Positions 11,851 through 24,183 of a DNA stretch of 64,000 nt are shown here, in pieces. The notes beneath the pieces are model-generated. The model did not search any database. It was not told the origin of the DNA and saw nothing but the letters and a program-made list of their open reading frames with translations. Position numbers and translations under genes: made by a program. Within the stretch, counting starts at the first letter, position 1. The number at the start of each line of letters is the position of its first letter. Source of the DNA: Episyrphus balteatus. Its lineage: Eukaryota > Arthropoda > Insecta > Diptera > Syrphidae. The stretch is taken from positions 46,349,181-46,413,180 of the forward strand of contig NC_079136.1 in assembly GCF_945859705.1 (NCBI RefSeq). The letters are read 5' to 3'.

Positions 11851-13489
11851 TCAAATGCATTTTTTTTTCCATTTGATATTTTCACAACTCTGATTCTAAG
11901 TAGGTATACTTTCATAAAATCTAATGAACTAATTCTTTGACTTTGGAAAAATGTTAATTTCGAGCTTTAAAAGTATGAACTGATTCTTAGATTGTCTTAG
12001 AATTTAAATGTTTGTTATTTTTCGATTAATGAAAAAATGCATATAATTTAAGAAAAATATTTAAAACACAACAAAATGAACATTTTACAAAATTAATTTT
12101 GAAAATAGATTTTCCACTTTTTAAAAACAAGGGAAAAACCTTTAATTTAAAAAATTACTCAAAATACAAAATAATGCAAAATCAATAAACTTTCTAAAAT
12201 TTAATAAAATATTCTTTCAAATTGGGGCTAAAAGCTTATGAATTTATTCATATTTGCATATTTGTTCTTGAAAAAAATTCGTAAAAATATTTTCCGTAGC
12301 AAATTGTTTTATGAAAACTGATTCTTATATTTTATGAATTGTTCTTAAAATTAAACTTTTTTCATAAGAATTTGTGCTTAAATGTAATTAATATTCCTTA
12401 AAAACTTATGAATTTTGGTTTATGAACGAGATTCATAGTTTTTAAGTGAATTTATGAGATATCAGATTGTTCAAAATTTTGGATCTTTTTTCAATTTTTC
12501 GTTCTGTACTTTTTTTCTCAACGTACTTTTTATTATTTTACAACTATTCATTTTACAGGTTTTAGATTTTTTGGATTATTTTTTTAATTTGAGAAAGTAA
12601 AAAGAAATTTATATGTAGTTTTCTTAAAATTAAGGGTTTTCGGATGATTTCTAAAACCTCCGTAGGTTTTTCGTTAATAAATTTTGGGAGCTGTCGATGT
12701 TGGGTTTGATTTTTAAACCCGGAAGAGGGAGTTTTCTTTTTGGATATGAATGATTTTAATTTTTATTTCCGATTAAAATTTGAATGAGTACAAATTTTGA
12801 TATTTGTTTTATAAAATGAGGAGTGGTTATTCAAAATGATTCAAAAAGAAAAAAGGTACAAAATCTCATGCTAATTTTATTTTTGATTCTTAGTTGAAAA
12901 CTTTCATCGACATCTCTTGCATGCCACACTGTTTCACACAAATTTCCTCTGAACAAATCGCCTGGTTTCATAATTAAAAAGGGCAAATAGCCGAAATGAT
13001 GACGACAAAGAGATAAGTTTACCTGTCAGCAGGTTCAATATTTTTTTCCATTTGCATAATTATAATTATTATATTGTTCTAATCCCAAAGTAGGTAGGTA
13101 AGTTTTTCGTCCTTTCGTATATAGCTTATTCATGAATGAAAATTGAAAGTTTTTGTGTATATTGGTTTAGCTAAAGCCTCTTTTCTAGATAAATGCGGTC
13201 TCATTTATCATTTAAACAAAACACACAAAAAAAGAAACAAAAGCCTCTCAACTAAAAGGCATCCACTTATCTATTCCATTTTCTATCAATAAACAAATAG
13301 ATTTACATTTTCAATTAGTTTTGCCAAAGAGAAGTCGTCAGTCAAATCGGTTTGTTGTCTTCCAAATTATAGTTAAAACGCTTTGATAAATATTGACTTA
13401 TTCAATTACAAGTAAATATACAATCAAATCGCTTAACAGCACATCAGCTTTTGTGTGGCGTCTATTGACAAACATGAAGCTAGAAAGGA
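11851..13489. other. Upstream region of the receptor gene
   Basis: No coding exon or repeat boundary recognised. The last 600 bases (about 12.9-13.49 kb) are less homopolymeric and lie just upstream of the receptor's TATA-like box, so they are the likely promoter-proximal region. Confidence 0.4.
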
Positions 13490-13497
13490 TATAAAAG
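13490..13497 (+). promoter_or_regulatory. TATA-like box of the ionotropic receptor gene
   Basis: TATAAAAG lies 63 bases before the chosen ATG (13560). A start site about 30 bases downstream, near 13520, would leave a short 5' leader of roughly 40 bases. Position and sequence suit an RNA polymerase II core promoter; there is no transcript evidence. Confidence 0.5.
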
Positions 13498-13559
13498 AAA
13501 ACAATATGGGTTTTTGAGCAAGGATAATCTTCAAAACTCGGTTAAAGAGTGATGGAATC

Positions 13560-14920
13560 ATGTGCGGTTTTGAATTAGTGTGGCTTTTAAGTGAGTCAAA
13601 GGATTTTTAGTTTTTTTCTGGTGAAATGAAAGGATCCTTTTTGATGTCCTTTAAATTTGTTTTTTTTTTTCTAGTTTCAAAGTACTTTGCCAATTTTGAA
13701 AGTGTCCTTATCGTTTACAATTCCTCATCGCCAAGTAAAATAATTCAAGGATATGTGAATGCAACGCAATCATCTTTTCAAGATCTCACTCAACAAGGAC
13801 TCATCATTGGGCTACACTGGATAGATGTTGCCGGATTGACGAATCAGTCGAACTTCAATGAATTGATGTTGCAGCAAGTGGACTTGGGAATACAGGTTTC
13901 ATAGTGTAGATTTATATAATATAGAGAATGGTTGTTGTTGAAAAAAGGACGTAACAAGGACTAGAGAGGACGACCAACGACGACGTGTTTTAATTACTTT
14001 CACACAAAATTTCATATAAAAGTATCGTTTGTAAATCCTCTTTCTCTGTGTACACTACTCACTCACAGGGCTACATCAGTATCCTGCCGAGTGTGGTTGA
14101 GTTTTTGCAGGCTCGTTCGTATGCCACAGAGCACTCGGTGCTACGCCTGAAGGACAAATTCTATCTGTTTTTATCAGAGGACGATGCGAGCCCAAAAGAT
14201 GTCCTTGCTCAGGAGATTTTGAAGCGTAAATTTTGTTACTCCTTCAATTTTCCAATTTTCTTTCATTTTTATATTTTTTTTTTTTTTCTTCTAAATAAAA
14301 TTTGTGTTTGTATATGTCCTGGATGTATCCTTTGAAACTAATTGCTTTGGGTTAAAGTGAAGTGTGCTCGTATATTTTTCTTCTTGTTTAAAAAAAAAGA
14401 GAGTAGAAAAAAAACTGACCGAAATACTGACTGATTGGTGAGAATTAGTTTCGTGTAAAGGCATAAGGATTGAATGGATTCTCATGGTCACACTTCACTT
14501 GGAATCCTTAAAGGACATTCAGCTAAACACGAATACAGAAAAAAAATATACAAAATCCTATCAAACCACAAAAATCTAACCAATTTTTTTCTTCTTCTGT
14601 GTTCTTTGTTGTTGTTTTCTACTTTTTTTGGTTATTTTCATTTCTTCGAATTGTAACTGACTGGCTTATTGTGGACAGTTTATCCCCACCACCTATTAGT
14701 ATCGGCAAGGAAATGTCCCGATTTACTTGAACTATGGACACAAAAGTATGTTGGCATTGAGGACAATTTCGATGCAGTCTATTTGGATACATACTTTGTT
14801 GAAAATAGAAGTTTTGCCAGAAATGTAGACTTGTATCCAAATAAATTGGTCAATATGCTGGGCCGGACGATGGCAGTGGCTTCTGTAACTTACTTTCCGT
14901 ATGTGATAAGTTACTTTGGA
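13560..14920 (+). CDS. IR exons 1-4: leader and N-terminal half
   Basis: Exon 1 (31 nt) carries the leader and splices in phase 1 through an 84-base intron. Exon 2 ends at CAG with a weak donor (GTTTCA). Exon 3 (14069-14225) follows CACTCACAG. Exon 4 (14679-14920) ends at a strong GTAAGT and encodes LYPNKLVNMLGRTMAVAS, the typical IR entry into the S1 lobe. Candidate N-glycosylation sites include NSS, NAT, NQS and NRS. The donor of exon 2 is the least certain junction. Confidence 0.8.
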
Positions 14921-17900
14921 GTAAGTTTAACCAAAGCTACTTAGTTGGATGATTTTCATTTTTGTTTTGTGTTTTTTTGTTTGTTTTTTGTTTGTGGTGT
15001 CATTGATGGTTGTGTTTTTGTTTGTGTGTTTGGTAAATGACTTTCTACCTATTGTTTGGGTATGTGTTTTTGTTTTCTTTTGTTTTGTAATTTGGTCTTG
15101 TATTTTTAGGTGACTTTTGTGTACTTAGAAGAAAATCTTATAAAACTTTGCAAATAGGGTTTTGGAAATTCGTTTCATTTAAAAAATACGATGAAAGGGA
15201 GAATGAATTTTTTTGTATATTAATTAAATGGGGTTATTGAATGCAGTTGTTCATAATAACCAGATAATATTTTAAATCTTTTATTTCTCGGATTTTCAAA
15301 CAATAAAACAAAGAAAAGTGAAAACTATACTAGATTTTGTTTAATTAGTATCCAAAAAAAATTGCGAAAAATTGATTTTGTGCTGATGAGTCTTTTTCCT
15401 TCTGTTCATGGAGGAAAACGAAATTATAAAATAAATATTAAAAAACAATGGAATCGCCTGCATTAAAATGTAATATGTTTTTAGAAAACTAAAAATTTAA
15501 TTTAATTAAAAAAAAAAGAAATTCAAATGAATAATTTTTTTGTATGCTTTTGGCCAAAATTCATTAACTTATACTTTGTTGACTATGATTGGGCTGAAAT
15601 AATAGAAAATCTTGTCAATTTTAACTGGTTTCTAATTACTTTTTCCACAATATACACAGTTGTAACACGACTTTAGAAGCTACAAAATTGGTTTAATACT
15701 ACTGGTAGGTAGTAACAACATAACAAAAAAATTTGTCCGAGCATTTTTTTGCTGTCCAGTATATTTTATATTCCTATAATTTTTTAAATAAATAGATACT
15801 AAATAAAGCTATTCTTACAACATATAAAAGAAATTCATAAGATTTGAAACCTTATTGTATTTCAAATCAATTTCTGTCATAATTATATGCGGAGCTAGCT
15901 GGTGCATTTAGCAGGTTTTCACTCTAAGCTGACTTTCTCTAAGACGACTTTCTAATTTGAACTTAGGTTTTTTTTTACAAATTGTGTTCTCTTATGAATG
16001 ATTTTGATCTCTTAATTTTTAATCTAGTCCCCAATGTTCTCTATTAGGTAGGTCATGGGTCGAATCACGGCACACGATTACGATCATACGTTAACGTTTT
16101 GACTATTTCTGTCTCTATTTAATTAGTAGAAAAAGATAGGGGCACATAGCGACCATACGTTAACGAACGCATGAAACTGAACAGTGTAAAACTCTTGTTT
16201 TATATTTCGTTTAACGGTTAAAAATCAATGTAGGTACCTTATAAAATAAGATTTTGTGTTGCAGAATTAAAGTATAGGTACTTCGAGTGTTTTTAAGGGA
16301 GAAATATAAAATAGATTTTCTAAATGAAATTTTATTTCGAAATAATATATGTTACAAACAAAAATTAAAAAAATATAACAACAATTAAGTAGGTATATGC
16401 ATTTTTAAAAATAAATAAAGTTTGCTACTCAGCTCTTTCGGTTATAAAATCGACCAAGTAGGTAATGCAAATATTATTTGTAATGAGACTTAAAGTTTAT
16501 GCTTTAATTTACTTTACTTTGGTTTATTCAATATTCAAATGATGTTAATTAGTTAAATGCTCGAATAAACACAAACGAATTTCATGATTAGAAGGACGTC
16601 ATTTAAAGCTGCAAAAAAGTGGTTTTGGTCTTTTATATCATTTCAAAAGTTTCTTCTATGTTCTATGAAAAAATCTGTAAATTTGTTAATTGCTCAGGTG
16701 TATTTAACTTAAGAAATTAAGCCTCATTTAAATCTACATAATCGTCCATAGCGGTATAAAAAAGCGGTACCTTTATTTTCAACTAAAAAAAAAACATATG
16801 TAAAAAATCTTTTCTAAATTATTGATCTCAAATGATAGAAAAAAATTCCAATATAGCAGACTTTTTTTTGAATTGAGAATTAAATGAAAATTTTAAATGA
16901 AATGAAGATCCTAAATTTTCTGTAAAACGATCCGTTTTTGGGATATTGATAATAAAAATCAAAAATATGATGGAAAATAAAAATAATTTTTTTTTCTGCA
17001 AAGTTTTTGAAAAATATACTTATAATACTAAGATCTTAATATGAAAAGAATGTTACATTCACATCCTTTTTGTTCTATCATTATACGATCATTTTTCACT
17101 GAGAAAATAACTAAATCACGAATTTTTGATGTTCCTTTAATTTTTTTTTTTTTTTTGAAGTGAAAACTTCTTTAGTATCGTAGTGATTTGAAACAAGTTG
17201 AAACGAAAACGCGACACGACTTCAACTTGTTATAACTTTTTTGTTTTAATAGATAGATAAATGAAATTTGTAGGTACTGTAGATAGGTAATTAAATAAAT
17301 TTTAATTGTACAAAATTTCAATTAATTTTATATTCAAAATTCGGAGATAACGGTAAAAAGATGTTCTTTTCCAACACACGTTATATCTTTTGATCTAGTG
17401 CACATACAAATTTGATTTAACTTTAATACGCATGCTGATAACATAAACTTTTATTTGATATATCACACATAACGTTATGTGCTCTACAAGTTACACAATC
17501 TTAAATTGAAAAAAATTGAAAAATACCTCAAAACACCTGTGGAGATCTGTTGGCGATGACCAGCTACCAGTGTAGGAAGTACCGTAATCTCAGTCTGGAA
17601 ATTCGAAATGGTTGACTTTAAAAAATTCTAACTTCTCTTGTAGACATCTTTGAAATAAGATTTATGCATCATTATACAAGGTGAAACAATAAGCTTTCAC
17701 ATGGTATAAAATTTTGTATAGGTTGTCAAACAAAAAAATTGATTCAATAGCATGAGAACATATTTTTATGTTTTTTTGCTTTTTGCATGAAATTTCATCG
17801 AGTTTAAAAAATTCTAGCTCTTTTTGTAGATGTCTCATAGACCTGGGCCCTATTTCATAAAAGTACAAGACTAATAATTATTTGTGAATTTACTTGTAGC

Positions 17901-20900
17901 TTGTAAATTATCAGCATATTTCTGTTTCATAAAGAATTCGAATAGACTAATAAATACAAGTATCGTAGACTTGTAACTACAAGCAAATTTACAAATGAGG
18001 CGAATGTTTCTGTTTCATAAAAGTATTTGCGCAAAAATTTATTAGTAATAGACTTGTAACTACAAGCGAATTTCTTACAAGAGTAGAAAGACTAATAAAA
18101 AAAATATGGAGTTTAATTTTGAGTCATTTGGTATTTGAATGTGCTTTATGGATAAGGTTATATAAGTTAAATGATCAAGCATTATAATCAAGAATCCTCA
18201 CCAATTTTTGGGTGTTAGTGATAGAAAAAAATGTACTAGTTGTGTTGACATTTTATGGAGGACATAAGGTAGTTAGAGTGAAATAACAATGCAGTATTTT
18301 TAATTTGAATGATGTCAAAAAAGTGTTTGTCACTATAATCAATCTTTTTTGTCTAGTGACAAATAGTCATGGCTTACAAATCTGTATGTATTCAACAACC
18401 TGCAATTACCACTCAAAATAGAAGCTCTCCAGTGTAGCTATAAGCGTTTTAAAGGATATAAGTGAAACAACTTGAATACCTCCTCCTTTTTGGAAGTCGG
18501 TAAATAATGCGTTTTATTGCAATTTTTTTGATATAACCTCACTATAGAGACTACAAGACTTGGGCATCTGACACATACAATTTAAAGATCTTTCCAAAAA
18601 ATACCAGTACCTAATTTTATAAATGCAATGAATTAACTATTAATTTGCACTAAATTTCGATAGTTTCATTAGTTTTTGAATTACTTTGCACGCCGTCGGC
18701 TCGGAAAAAATGCGTTTAAATTTTTCGTTATCTACTGCATTAGATTTGGAGCGCATGGGTTTGAAGGCTATCTAGGAACTTTTGATGCTTCATATAACGC
18801 TAGGACCACTAAAATATTTTTTTAGATGGTAAAGAATTTTTTAAACAAAAAGTGCAAAAAGTTCCAGAGACATTTCCACCCCATAACGCGGAAAAATAAT
18901 GAAGATTAAATTTGGTTATTTATCCTTAAAGATTAATTTACTTTTAGATAAATATTTACTTCATTTATGAGTTTAAGCTTTTTTGACGAAAGTTGCAAAA
19001 GATGATTTGTTTGGCAAGTAATATTTAGTGCATCAATGTTTTAGTTCAAAGGAATTTCACAACATTTTTCCATTCAAAAATCGAACACAACAACACTGAT
19101 TCATCTTTAAAGCTCAATTTCATTTGTTTGTAGCTTTTTTCTCAAGAAACATAGACTTTTCTATAGCTTATTATTTAAACTAATTGTTAAGACCATAATC
19201 TAACAAAAAACAATCTTGAAAAATCAAGGTTTTAGCTTTTAAAGCCAATTATGTTTATTATATTTCACAAATATTCATCATAATATTTAGTCTCTCGCTG
19301 CTGCTACAAAAAGTTCGAATATTTGTTTATTATTTGTTTATTTTTGTTACCCCTAGTTACACTTGTAGTTTTTTAGAAGCAAAATAGTTTGAATTCGCCA
19401 GACTACATATGAATGAAAATTTTTATGAAACAGAAAACTACAACTCCATACTTTATTTGTGCTTGTAACTACAAGTCTACAAGTACAACACTAATAGTTT
19501 TATGAAATAGGGCCCTGATCGATATATATATTTTGAGCTAAGACAACAAGCTTTCAGATGATATAATTATATAGGTTGTCATATAAAAAACATGGATTTG
19601 AAGGTAAGAAGAATAAAAATAGGTAGATTTTTCCTACTTTTTTTTTTTTTTTTTTTGCAAGAAAAATGATTTTTTAAGGTTTAACTTCTACCACGTGTTA
19701 ATTGCACACATGATTTTTTTTTTTTTGAAACTATTAGTTTTTTTTTTCAAAATAATAATTTTCTTCAAAATTGTATATATTATGGTTTTCGCTTTTTAAC
19801 TTAATTCATTGCTCTTTCTTCATCATTATTTAAACTTCACTTTCATGAAATTAAGTGTTATACTATGTTGTAGTGAAATTTCATGAGGAGAATGGGCGCA
19901 AACACCAATGCATAATTTCGTCGGCGGAAAGCAAAATTGTTCCAAGTTACAAAAAGCAAATTTTACAGGGGACGATTTTTAAGTGGAAAGTCTTATTTTT
20001 TTGATCGTCGGTAATTCAAGTTTATGTTTTTTTATAAATTTTGTTCTATCCTTTTGAAGAAATCATACAAACTTTCTTCATTAGAAAATACATACTATTT
20101 TTTAATATTTTAAAAAACTTAAAACCATAGAACGATTTCTATAGAACGAGTACGCGAACGCACTTTTCTTAAACAAAATATGATGGGACTTAGAACAATC
20201 AAGAATATTCGGGTCTCATCTTCAGAAGGATACTTGCCTGTTTTTTTTTTTTGTTCGATGTCCCATTAAATTATATTTTCTGCTGAAGAAATTTTTCAGA
20301 CAAAAACGATTTTCAAATTCGGTAAAAACTGCATCATTATCTCATTTTCCGTAAAAAGTGGATTAAGAACAATTCAGTTCAACTTATAAATTGTAAGATT
20401 TCCTATGTAACATATGATTTATATAAGAAATTTTTAACATAACTTTAATGAATATTATAATTTTTGATGAATCCATTAGTATCAAGAGGCACGGTAGTGC
20501 CCAGCCAAGTTCTCTAGCAACTTTGGCACTACACCCTTATTTACAGGAAACAACTCAGGCCATTTTCGACCCCCTTCTAACTTCCATACCAAATATGCCA
20601 GACATTTCAAACTCGCTACATTTGTTGAGCTGGCCGAACCCAAATTTCTCACAAAATTCAGCTTTTTACGATGAGTAGTTTCTGAGATATAGGACTTCAA
20701 AAATCGCGAAAACCGTAACTGACTCATTGACTCACTGACAGATCATCAAAATTATGGAGAACTTCCCGCTATCATAGAAACTTGAAATTGCATGGTGATA
20801 GGACTTGTGGTTATACAAAGGAAAAAATTTAAAATTTGAGAATTTTCGCCAGGGGGCGTGGTAACCGCCCATTTTCGCTTAATTTACATCAAATATTTTA

Positions 20901-23900
20901 GAGCACTTCTGATTATCGTAGAATCTTGAAACTTGGTAAAATGGTAGAGCTGGTAGTTATTACAAAAGAAATAAATTGCACGACTGGGGTCGCACGTACT
21001 TGCTCTTATGCTTAAAGTAACTATAATGTTAAAGCTTTTTATTCAAGAAATTTAATATTTGATATTTTGAAGAAATTTTATAAGTAGTATAAAAAAATTA
21101 AATCTGTTTTTATAATTAATTAAACTCCGTTTTAAATTATCTTAAAACAAAAAACAAATATGCCATTTTATTTCTTGTATAAAAAGGTATTTTTAGAAAA
21201 AAATTTTCGAAAATTGTAGGAGCCGTTTTTTAAAAAAATAATTTTTTATGTATAAAAATTTTTTAACATTTTTAAAAAAAAAGTTGGTATGCCATTTTGA
21301 AGAAATAATTAATTTACACATAAAAACTAATTTTCAAAATTTTTCATTGATCCGTTTTCAAAAAATTGATTTTTCAAAAAAAAATTTTGAAATATTTTTT
21401 AAAAATCCAAAAATGCGTTTTTTGAAAATTTTCTAAATTTTTAATATTATCTTTACTTACACACGTTTGTATAAAAATTTTCATTTAAATCGGGTTAATG
21501 TTGTACGAGATATTCAGAAATGAAAAAACCCGTTCTATGACAGGTACCGTTAATAACGGTACAAAAAATATTTTTTTATTTAAAAAGTTGGCTCTTATGT
21601 GTAGTACTACACACAAAAATTTTAATCAAAATCGTTAGAGCCGTTTTTGAAAAAAATTAACTTTTCTATTTCCGTTATATGGCAGGTACCGTTAGTTTTG
21701 GTCATAAAAAAAAAATTTCAATTTCCCCTCTAGGGAATCACCAAAAACTGCTAACTACCAAGTTTGAAGAAAATCACTTCACTCGTTTAGGCTGCAGCTC
21801 CAGATAGAGACAGACACACAGACAGACAGACAGACAGACAGAATTGCCGGACCCACTTTTTTGGCAGTCTTCATCATCGTAATGTCATGTAAAATTGTTA
21901 TCTCGAGTTCGATTTTTTTTACGAATCCTAAACTTGCCCTATAGTGCTATAGTACCTACCTATATCGCAAGTAAAAATTTAAAATTTGAAAATTTTAGAC
22001 AAGGGGCGTGGTAACCGCCCATTTTATCTGAATTTTCATCAATTATAGAGACTTTAATTTCTACAGCAAAACCTTGCAAAAAGAAGTGAAATCACAACAA
22101 AAACATTACTGTTAAAAAAAGAGCCAAGTTCTCCTATGTTGAAATTATGCTAGCACAAAAAGTACTGAAATGTAAAAGTGTACAAAGTTCTAAAGCTTGG
22201 CTTTAAATTTGTATAAATAAAATTTTGGTTGTTTACTTGGCAATTTTTCAAATAACTTTAAAAATCGGTAATTTAAAGTTAAATTGCCAAGGGAACAACC
22301 AAAAATTTATTTATACAAATTTAAAGCCAAGCTTTAGAACTTTGTACACTTTTACATTTCAGTACTTTTTGTGCTAGCATAATTTCAACATAGGAGAACT
22401 TGGCTCTTTTTTTAACAGTAATGTTTTTGTTGTGATTAAATTTTCTGCCTTCGTTAATAGGTGAATCTTCTAAAATTAACGACAAAATGTGCATTTATTA
22501 TTACTAAAAGGTATTTCTTTCATTTTAAGCCTGAAAATTACGGTGATGTTGACTGCATTGATCCATCTCTGCCAAATAGAAGTATCATCTATAGAGGATC
22601 TGAAGCAAATATTGTGTTAACATTCTGTGAGCTTCGAAATTGCACCGTGAAAGTTATGCCATGTAATTTTTTCTAAAAAACAACATACATACATATTACT
22701 CAAAAATAATTTTTGTTTTTTTGTTATAACGTTTAAAAGTTGGAAAAGATAACTGGGGAGGAATTTACGATAATGGTTCATCGAATGGTATGATTGGCTA
22801 CGTTTATCGCAAAGAAGCAGAACTTGGTATTGGCTGCTACTACAATTGGTATGATGAGATTTTTGAGACCTCAATTGCTGTTGCTAGATCAGCTGTAACT
22901 ATTTTGGGACCAGCACCCTCGTAGGCACACAAAATATTATATGTTTCCAGAACTTATTCTAATTAATTTCAGCCTCTATCCACCTTATATGACAAATATT
23001 TTACCATTCGGGAAGCTAATTTGGTCTCTAATAATACTGTCGATTATTGTCAGTTCCGTGGTGATGCATGTAATCAAGGTCTTTTCATTCAAAATGGAAC
23101 ACAAAGATTCCCAAATCCAGCCTGAATTCAAACATGTTTCTTCATATGTTTTAACTCTATTCCAAATGGTTGCGATATTTTTTCAACAATCATTTTCTCA
23201 ATCCAAGTAAAGAACTTTCAATTCCTCTGGATTTTAAGATTCATAGACTTTTCCCCTTCCAGATTGGATCGTTTTGCAGCTCGATTCTTTTTGAGTACTT
23301 TACTCTTGGCCGGAATCACTTTGGAGAATACTTACAGTGGCCAATTGAAATCTTTGCTGACTATTCCACTTTTCACCGATCCTGTTGATACAATCAAAAA
23401 GTTCTCGGCTACCACTTGGAAATGGGGTGCTCCAGCCCCAGCTTGGGTTATGACCATTTGGGATTCTGATATTCCATATGAATGGATTATGGCGAGGAAA
23501 TTCGAAATTCGTAACTATGGAGACTTGAAGAATGCAACTTATAATGGAGAGTATGGACTTGGAGTTGAAAGGTTGCATGGAGGAGGTTTTACTTTTGGAG
23601 ATTATATTGTTGAAGGAGCTCTTTATCAAATGATTGTACATATTATAACTAATTCTATTTAGTCTTTTGTAAAATTGATTTTTTTCTAGCTGACCAAGAA
23701 TGATCTTTTCTTTGATTGGACTCGAGCGTTTGCTATAAGAGGATGGCCATTTATGGACGATTTTAATACTCATATTTTATGGTGTTTCGAGCATGGGCTT
23801 TATAAGTATTGGGAAGCGAAGGTAAGTTTTCTAAGTTTGTTTGAAATGTTTTTGAATTTTTATTTTTCAGTACACAAATATATATTTGGACAAATTAACT

Positions 23901-24077
23901 CAAGAAAAACTACGATTTTTGGATGCTGGACATACTCAAAAATTTCCCCCAGCAACTCTATCGATAGCAAATATATCAGGTCCATTAATTGCACTTATTC
24001 TTGGCTATATTTTTGGATTGTTGGTATTTTTTTTGGAGATTTTTATATCACAGATACAAAAGAATATGAAGAAATAA
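13560..24077 (+). CDS. Ionotropic receptor (IR), ten exons, 636 residues
   Basis: Predicted ligand-gated cation channel of the insect chemosensory IR family, related to ionotropic glutamate receptors. Exons: 13560-13590, 13675-13895, 14069-14225, 14679-14920, 22530-22662, 22740-22920, 22973-23206, 23263-23635, 23690-23821, 23871-24077. All introns are GT-AG and the phases join into one frame. The ATG at 13560 gives a short hydrophobic leader (MCGFELVWLLI). Order: N-terminal half (about 20-190), ligand lobe S1 (190-322), M1 (334-357), pore loop/M2 (377-400), M3 with NTYSGQLKSLLTIP (about 405-435), lobe S2 (435-590), M4 (598-628). The S1 site that holds the glutamate-binding Arg in iGluRs reads YNWYDEIFETS, without Arg, as in many IRs. 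The length and multiple introns resemble conserved antennal IRs, but I cannot assign an orthologue. Confidence 0.88.
17520..17844 (+). repeat. Dispersed repeat shared with 59.62-60.05 kb
   Basis: Shared landmarks are ACCTCAAAACACC, GTGGAGATCTGTTG, CCGTAATCTCAGTCTGGAAA and TTCTAACTTCTCTTGTAG. The repeat continues at 19516-19600 on the far side of an inserted element. The copy at 59.6 kb lacks the insertion and so shows the pre-insertion arrangement. No ORF. Confidence 0.75.
17845..19515. mobile_element. Inverted-repeat DNA element with GGGCCCTATTTCATAAAA ends, 1.67 kb
   Basis: The left end GGGCCCTATTTCATAAAA is matched in reverse by the right end (TTTTATGAAATAGGGCCC). Both subterminal regions are packed with short ACAAG/CTTGT and TTTCATAAA motifs, likely transposase-binding repeats. 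It splits the dispersed repeat described at 17520: the uninterrupted copy near 59.95 kb reads straight through ATAGACCTGAT. No transposase ORF, so it is non-autonomous. The target duplication is unclear (CCT is possible). A fragment of the CCTCCTTTTTGGAAGTCGGT repeat sits inside at about 18480. Confidence 0.75.
20977..21978 (+). mobile_element. (GACA)n-bearing element, copy 1, nested in the palindrome-ended element
   Basis: It begins TGCACGACTGGGGTCGCACG, which contains a CGAC-TGGG-GTCG hairpin, and ends near TATATCGCAAGTAAAAATT. Inside are repeats of CAGGTACCGTTA and a GACAGACA microsatellite. It is nearly identical to 45706-46729 and similar to 48424-49663. Flanking halves of the host element are recognisable on either side, so this insertion is the younger event. 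No ORF; non-autonomous. Confidence 0.8.
22089..22437. repeat. Terminal palindrome of copy A
   Basis: AATCACAACAAAAACATTAC at the left is matched in reverse at the right. The outer ~130 bases of the two arms pair perfectly; only the innermost part and the ~30 base centre differ. At the roughly ten positions where copy A differs from copy B (32232-32576), both arms of copy A carry the same A-specific base. Confidence 0.9.
22530..22920 (+). CDS. IR exons 5-6: S1 ligand lobe
   Basis: Exon 5 (22530-22662) follows CATTTTAAG and ends in phase 1. Exon 6 (22740-22920) ends GCACCCTC before GTAGGC. Together they encode the S1 lobe, with the family-typical SNGMIGYVYRKEAELGIG stretch and no Arg at the canonical ligand site. 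Confidence 0.85.
22973..23206 (+). CDS. IR exon 7: first membrane segment and pore loop
   Basis: It follows ATTTCAG. It encodes LYPPYMTNILPFGKLIW, then a long hydrophobic helix (M1), a soluble linker and VLTLFQMVAIFFQQSF, the likely pore-loop/M2 region. It ends in phase 2 at GTAAAG. Confidence 0.85.
23263..23635 (+). CDS. IR exon 8: M3 and S2 ligand lobe
   Basis: It follows CCCTTCCAG and begins in KLDRFAARFFLSTLLLAG, leading to the M3 signature YSGQLKSLLTIP, the IR version of the iGluR SYTANLAAF region. The S2 lobe follows (DPVDTIKKF, WGAPAPAWVMTIWDSD). The donor GTACAT at 23636 keeps the frame; reading through would hit a stop at 23660. Confidence 0.87.
23690..24077 (+). CDS. IR exons 9-10: end of S2 and M4, stop codon
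   Basis: Exon 9 (23690-23821, exactly 44 codons) ends at GTAAGT. Exon 10 (23871-24077) begins YTNIYLDKLT and contains the last membrane helix (ANISGPLIALILGYIFGLL), then a short basic tail QKNMKK and TAA. Confidence 0.87.
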
Positions 24078-24110
24078 AGATCGTTATTGTGAGGTTTGTT
24101 ATCTATACAA

Positions 24111-24116
24111 AATAAA
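24111..24116 (+). terminator. Polyadenylation signal of the IR gene
   Basis: AATAAA lies 34 bases after the stop codon. A second AATAAA-like site occurs near 24178. Either would give a short 3' UTR. Confidence 0.6.
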
Positions 24117-24183
24117 ATTAAAGTTGCACAGCACATGGAACATAATGTATCACTCATTGCACTGTACAGAAACAAAGAAATAA

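Larger units (their letters stand above)
20480..22437 (+). mobile_element. Palindrome-ended element, copy A (interrupted)
   Basis: Copy A begins ATCAAGAGGCACGGTAGTGC (a 5' hairpin, GGCAC-GGTA-GTGCC). It contains units built around a GGGGGCGTGG...CCGCCC hairpin and ends with a ~349 bp palindrome (22089-22437). The same order is seen uninterrupted at 31474-32577. Copy A is split by a (GACA)n element at about 20977-21978. No coding potential is seen. The 5' hairpin, internal tandem repeats and terminal hairpin do not match a family I can name with confidence; a Helentron-related non-autonomous element is one possibility. Confidence 0.75.
14921..22529. other. IR intron 4 (7.6 kb), filled with repeats
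   Basis: The intron begins GTAAGT at 14921 and ends TTTTAAG before 22530. It contains a repeat shared with 59.6 kb (17520-17844 and 19516-19600), a 1.67 kb inverted-repeat element (17845-19515), and a palindrome-ended element (20480-22437) with a third element nested inside it. The next exon starts only 93 bases after the palindrome. 14.95-17.5 kb shows no recognisable exon. Confidence 0.75.

Noticed and set aside
16060..16180. Repeated CATACGTTAACG words
   Set aside because: Only two short occurrences about 75 bases apart; too little to call an element or regulatory array.
20448..20727. Overlapping frames on both strands at the start of the palindrome-ended element
   Set aside because: Both fall in non-coding element sequence; copy B does not keep them intact and no domain is visible.
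23300..23773. 157-residue open frame on the minus strand
   Set aside because: It lies antisense to receptor exons 8 and 9, whose protein is recognisable on the + strand; it is a shadow frame.
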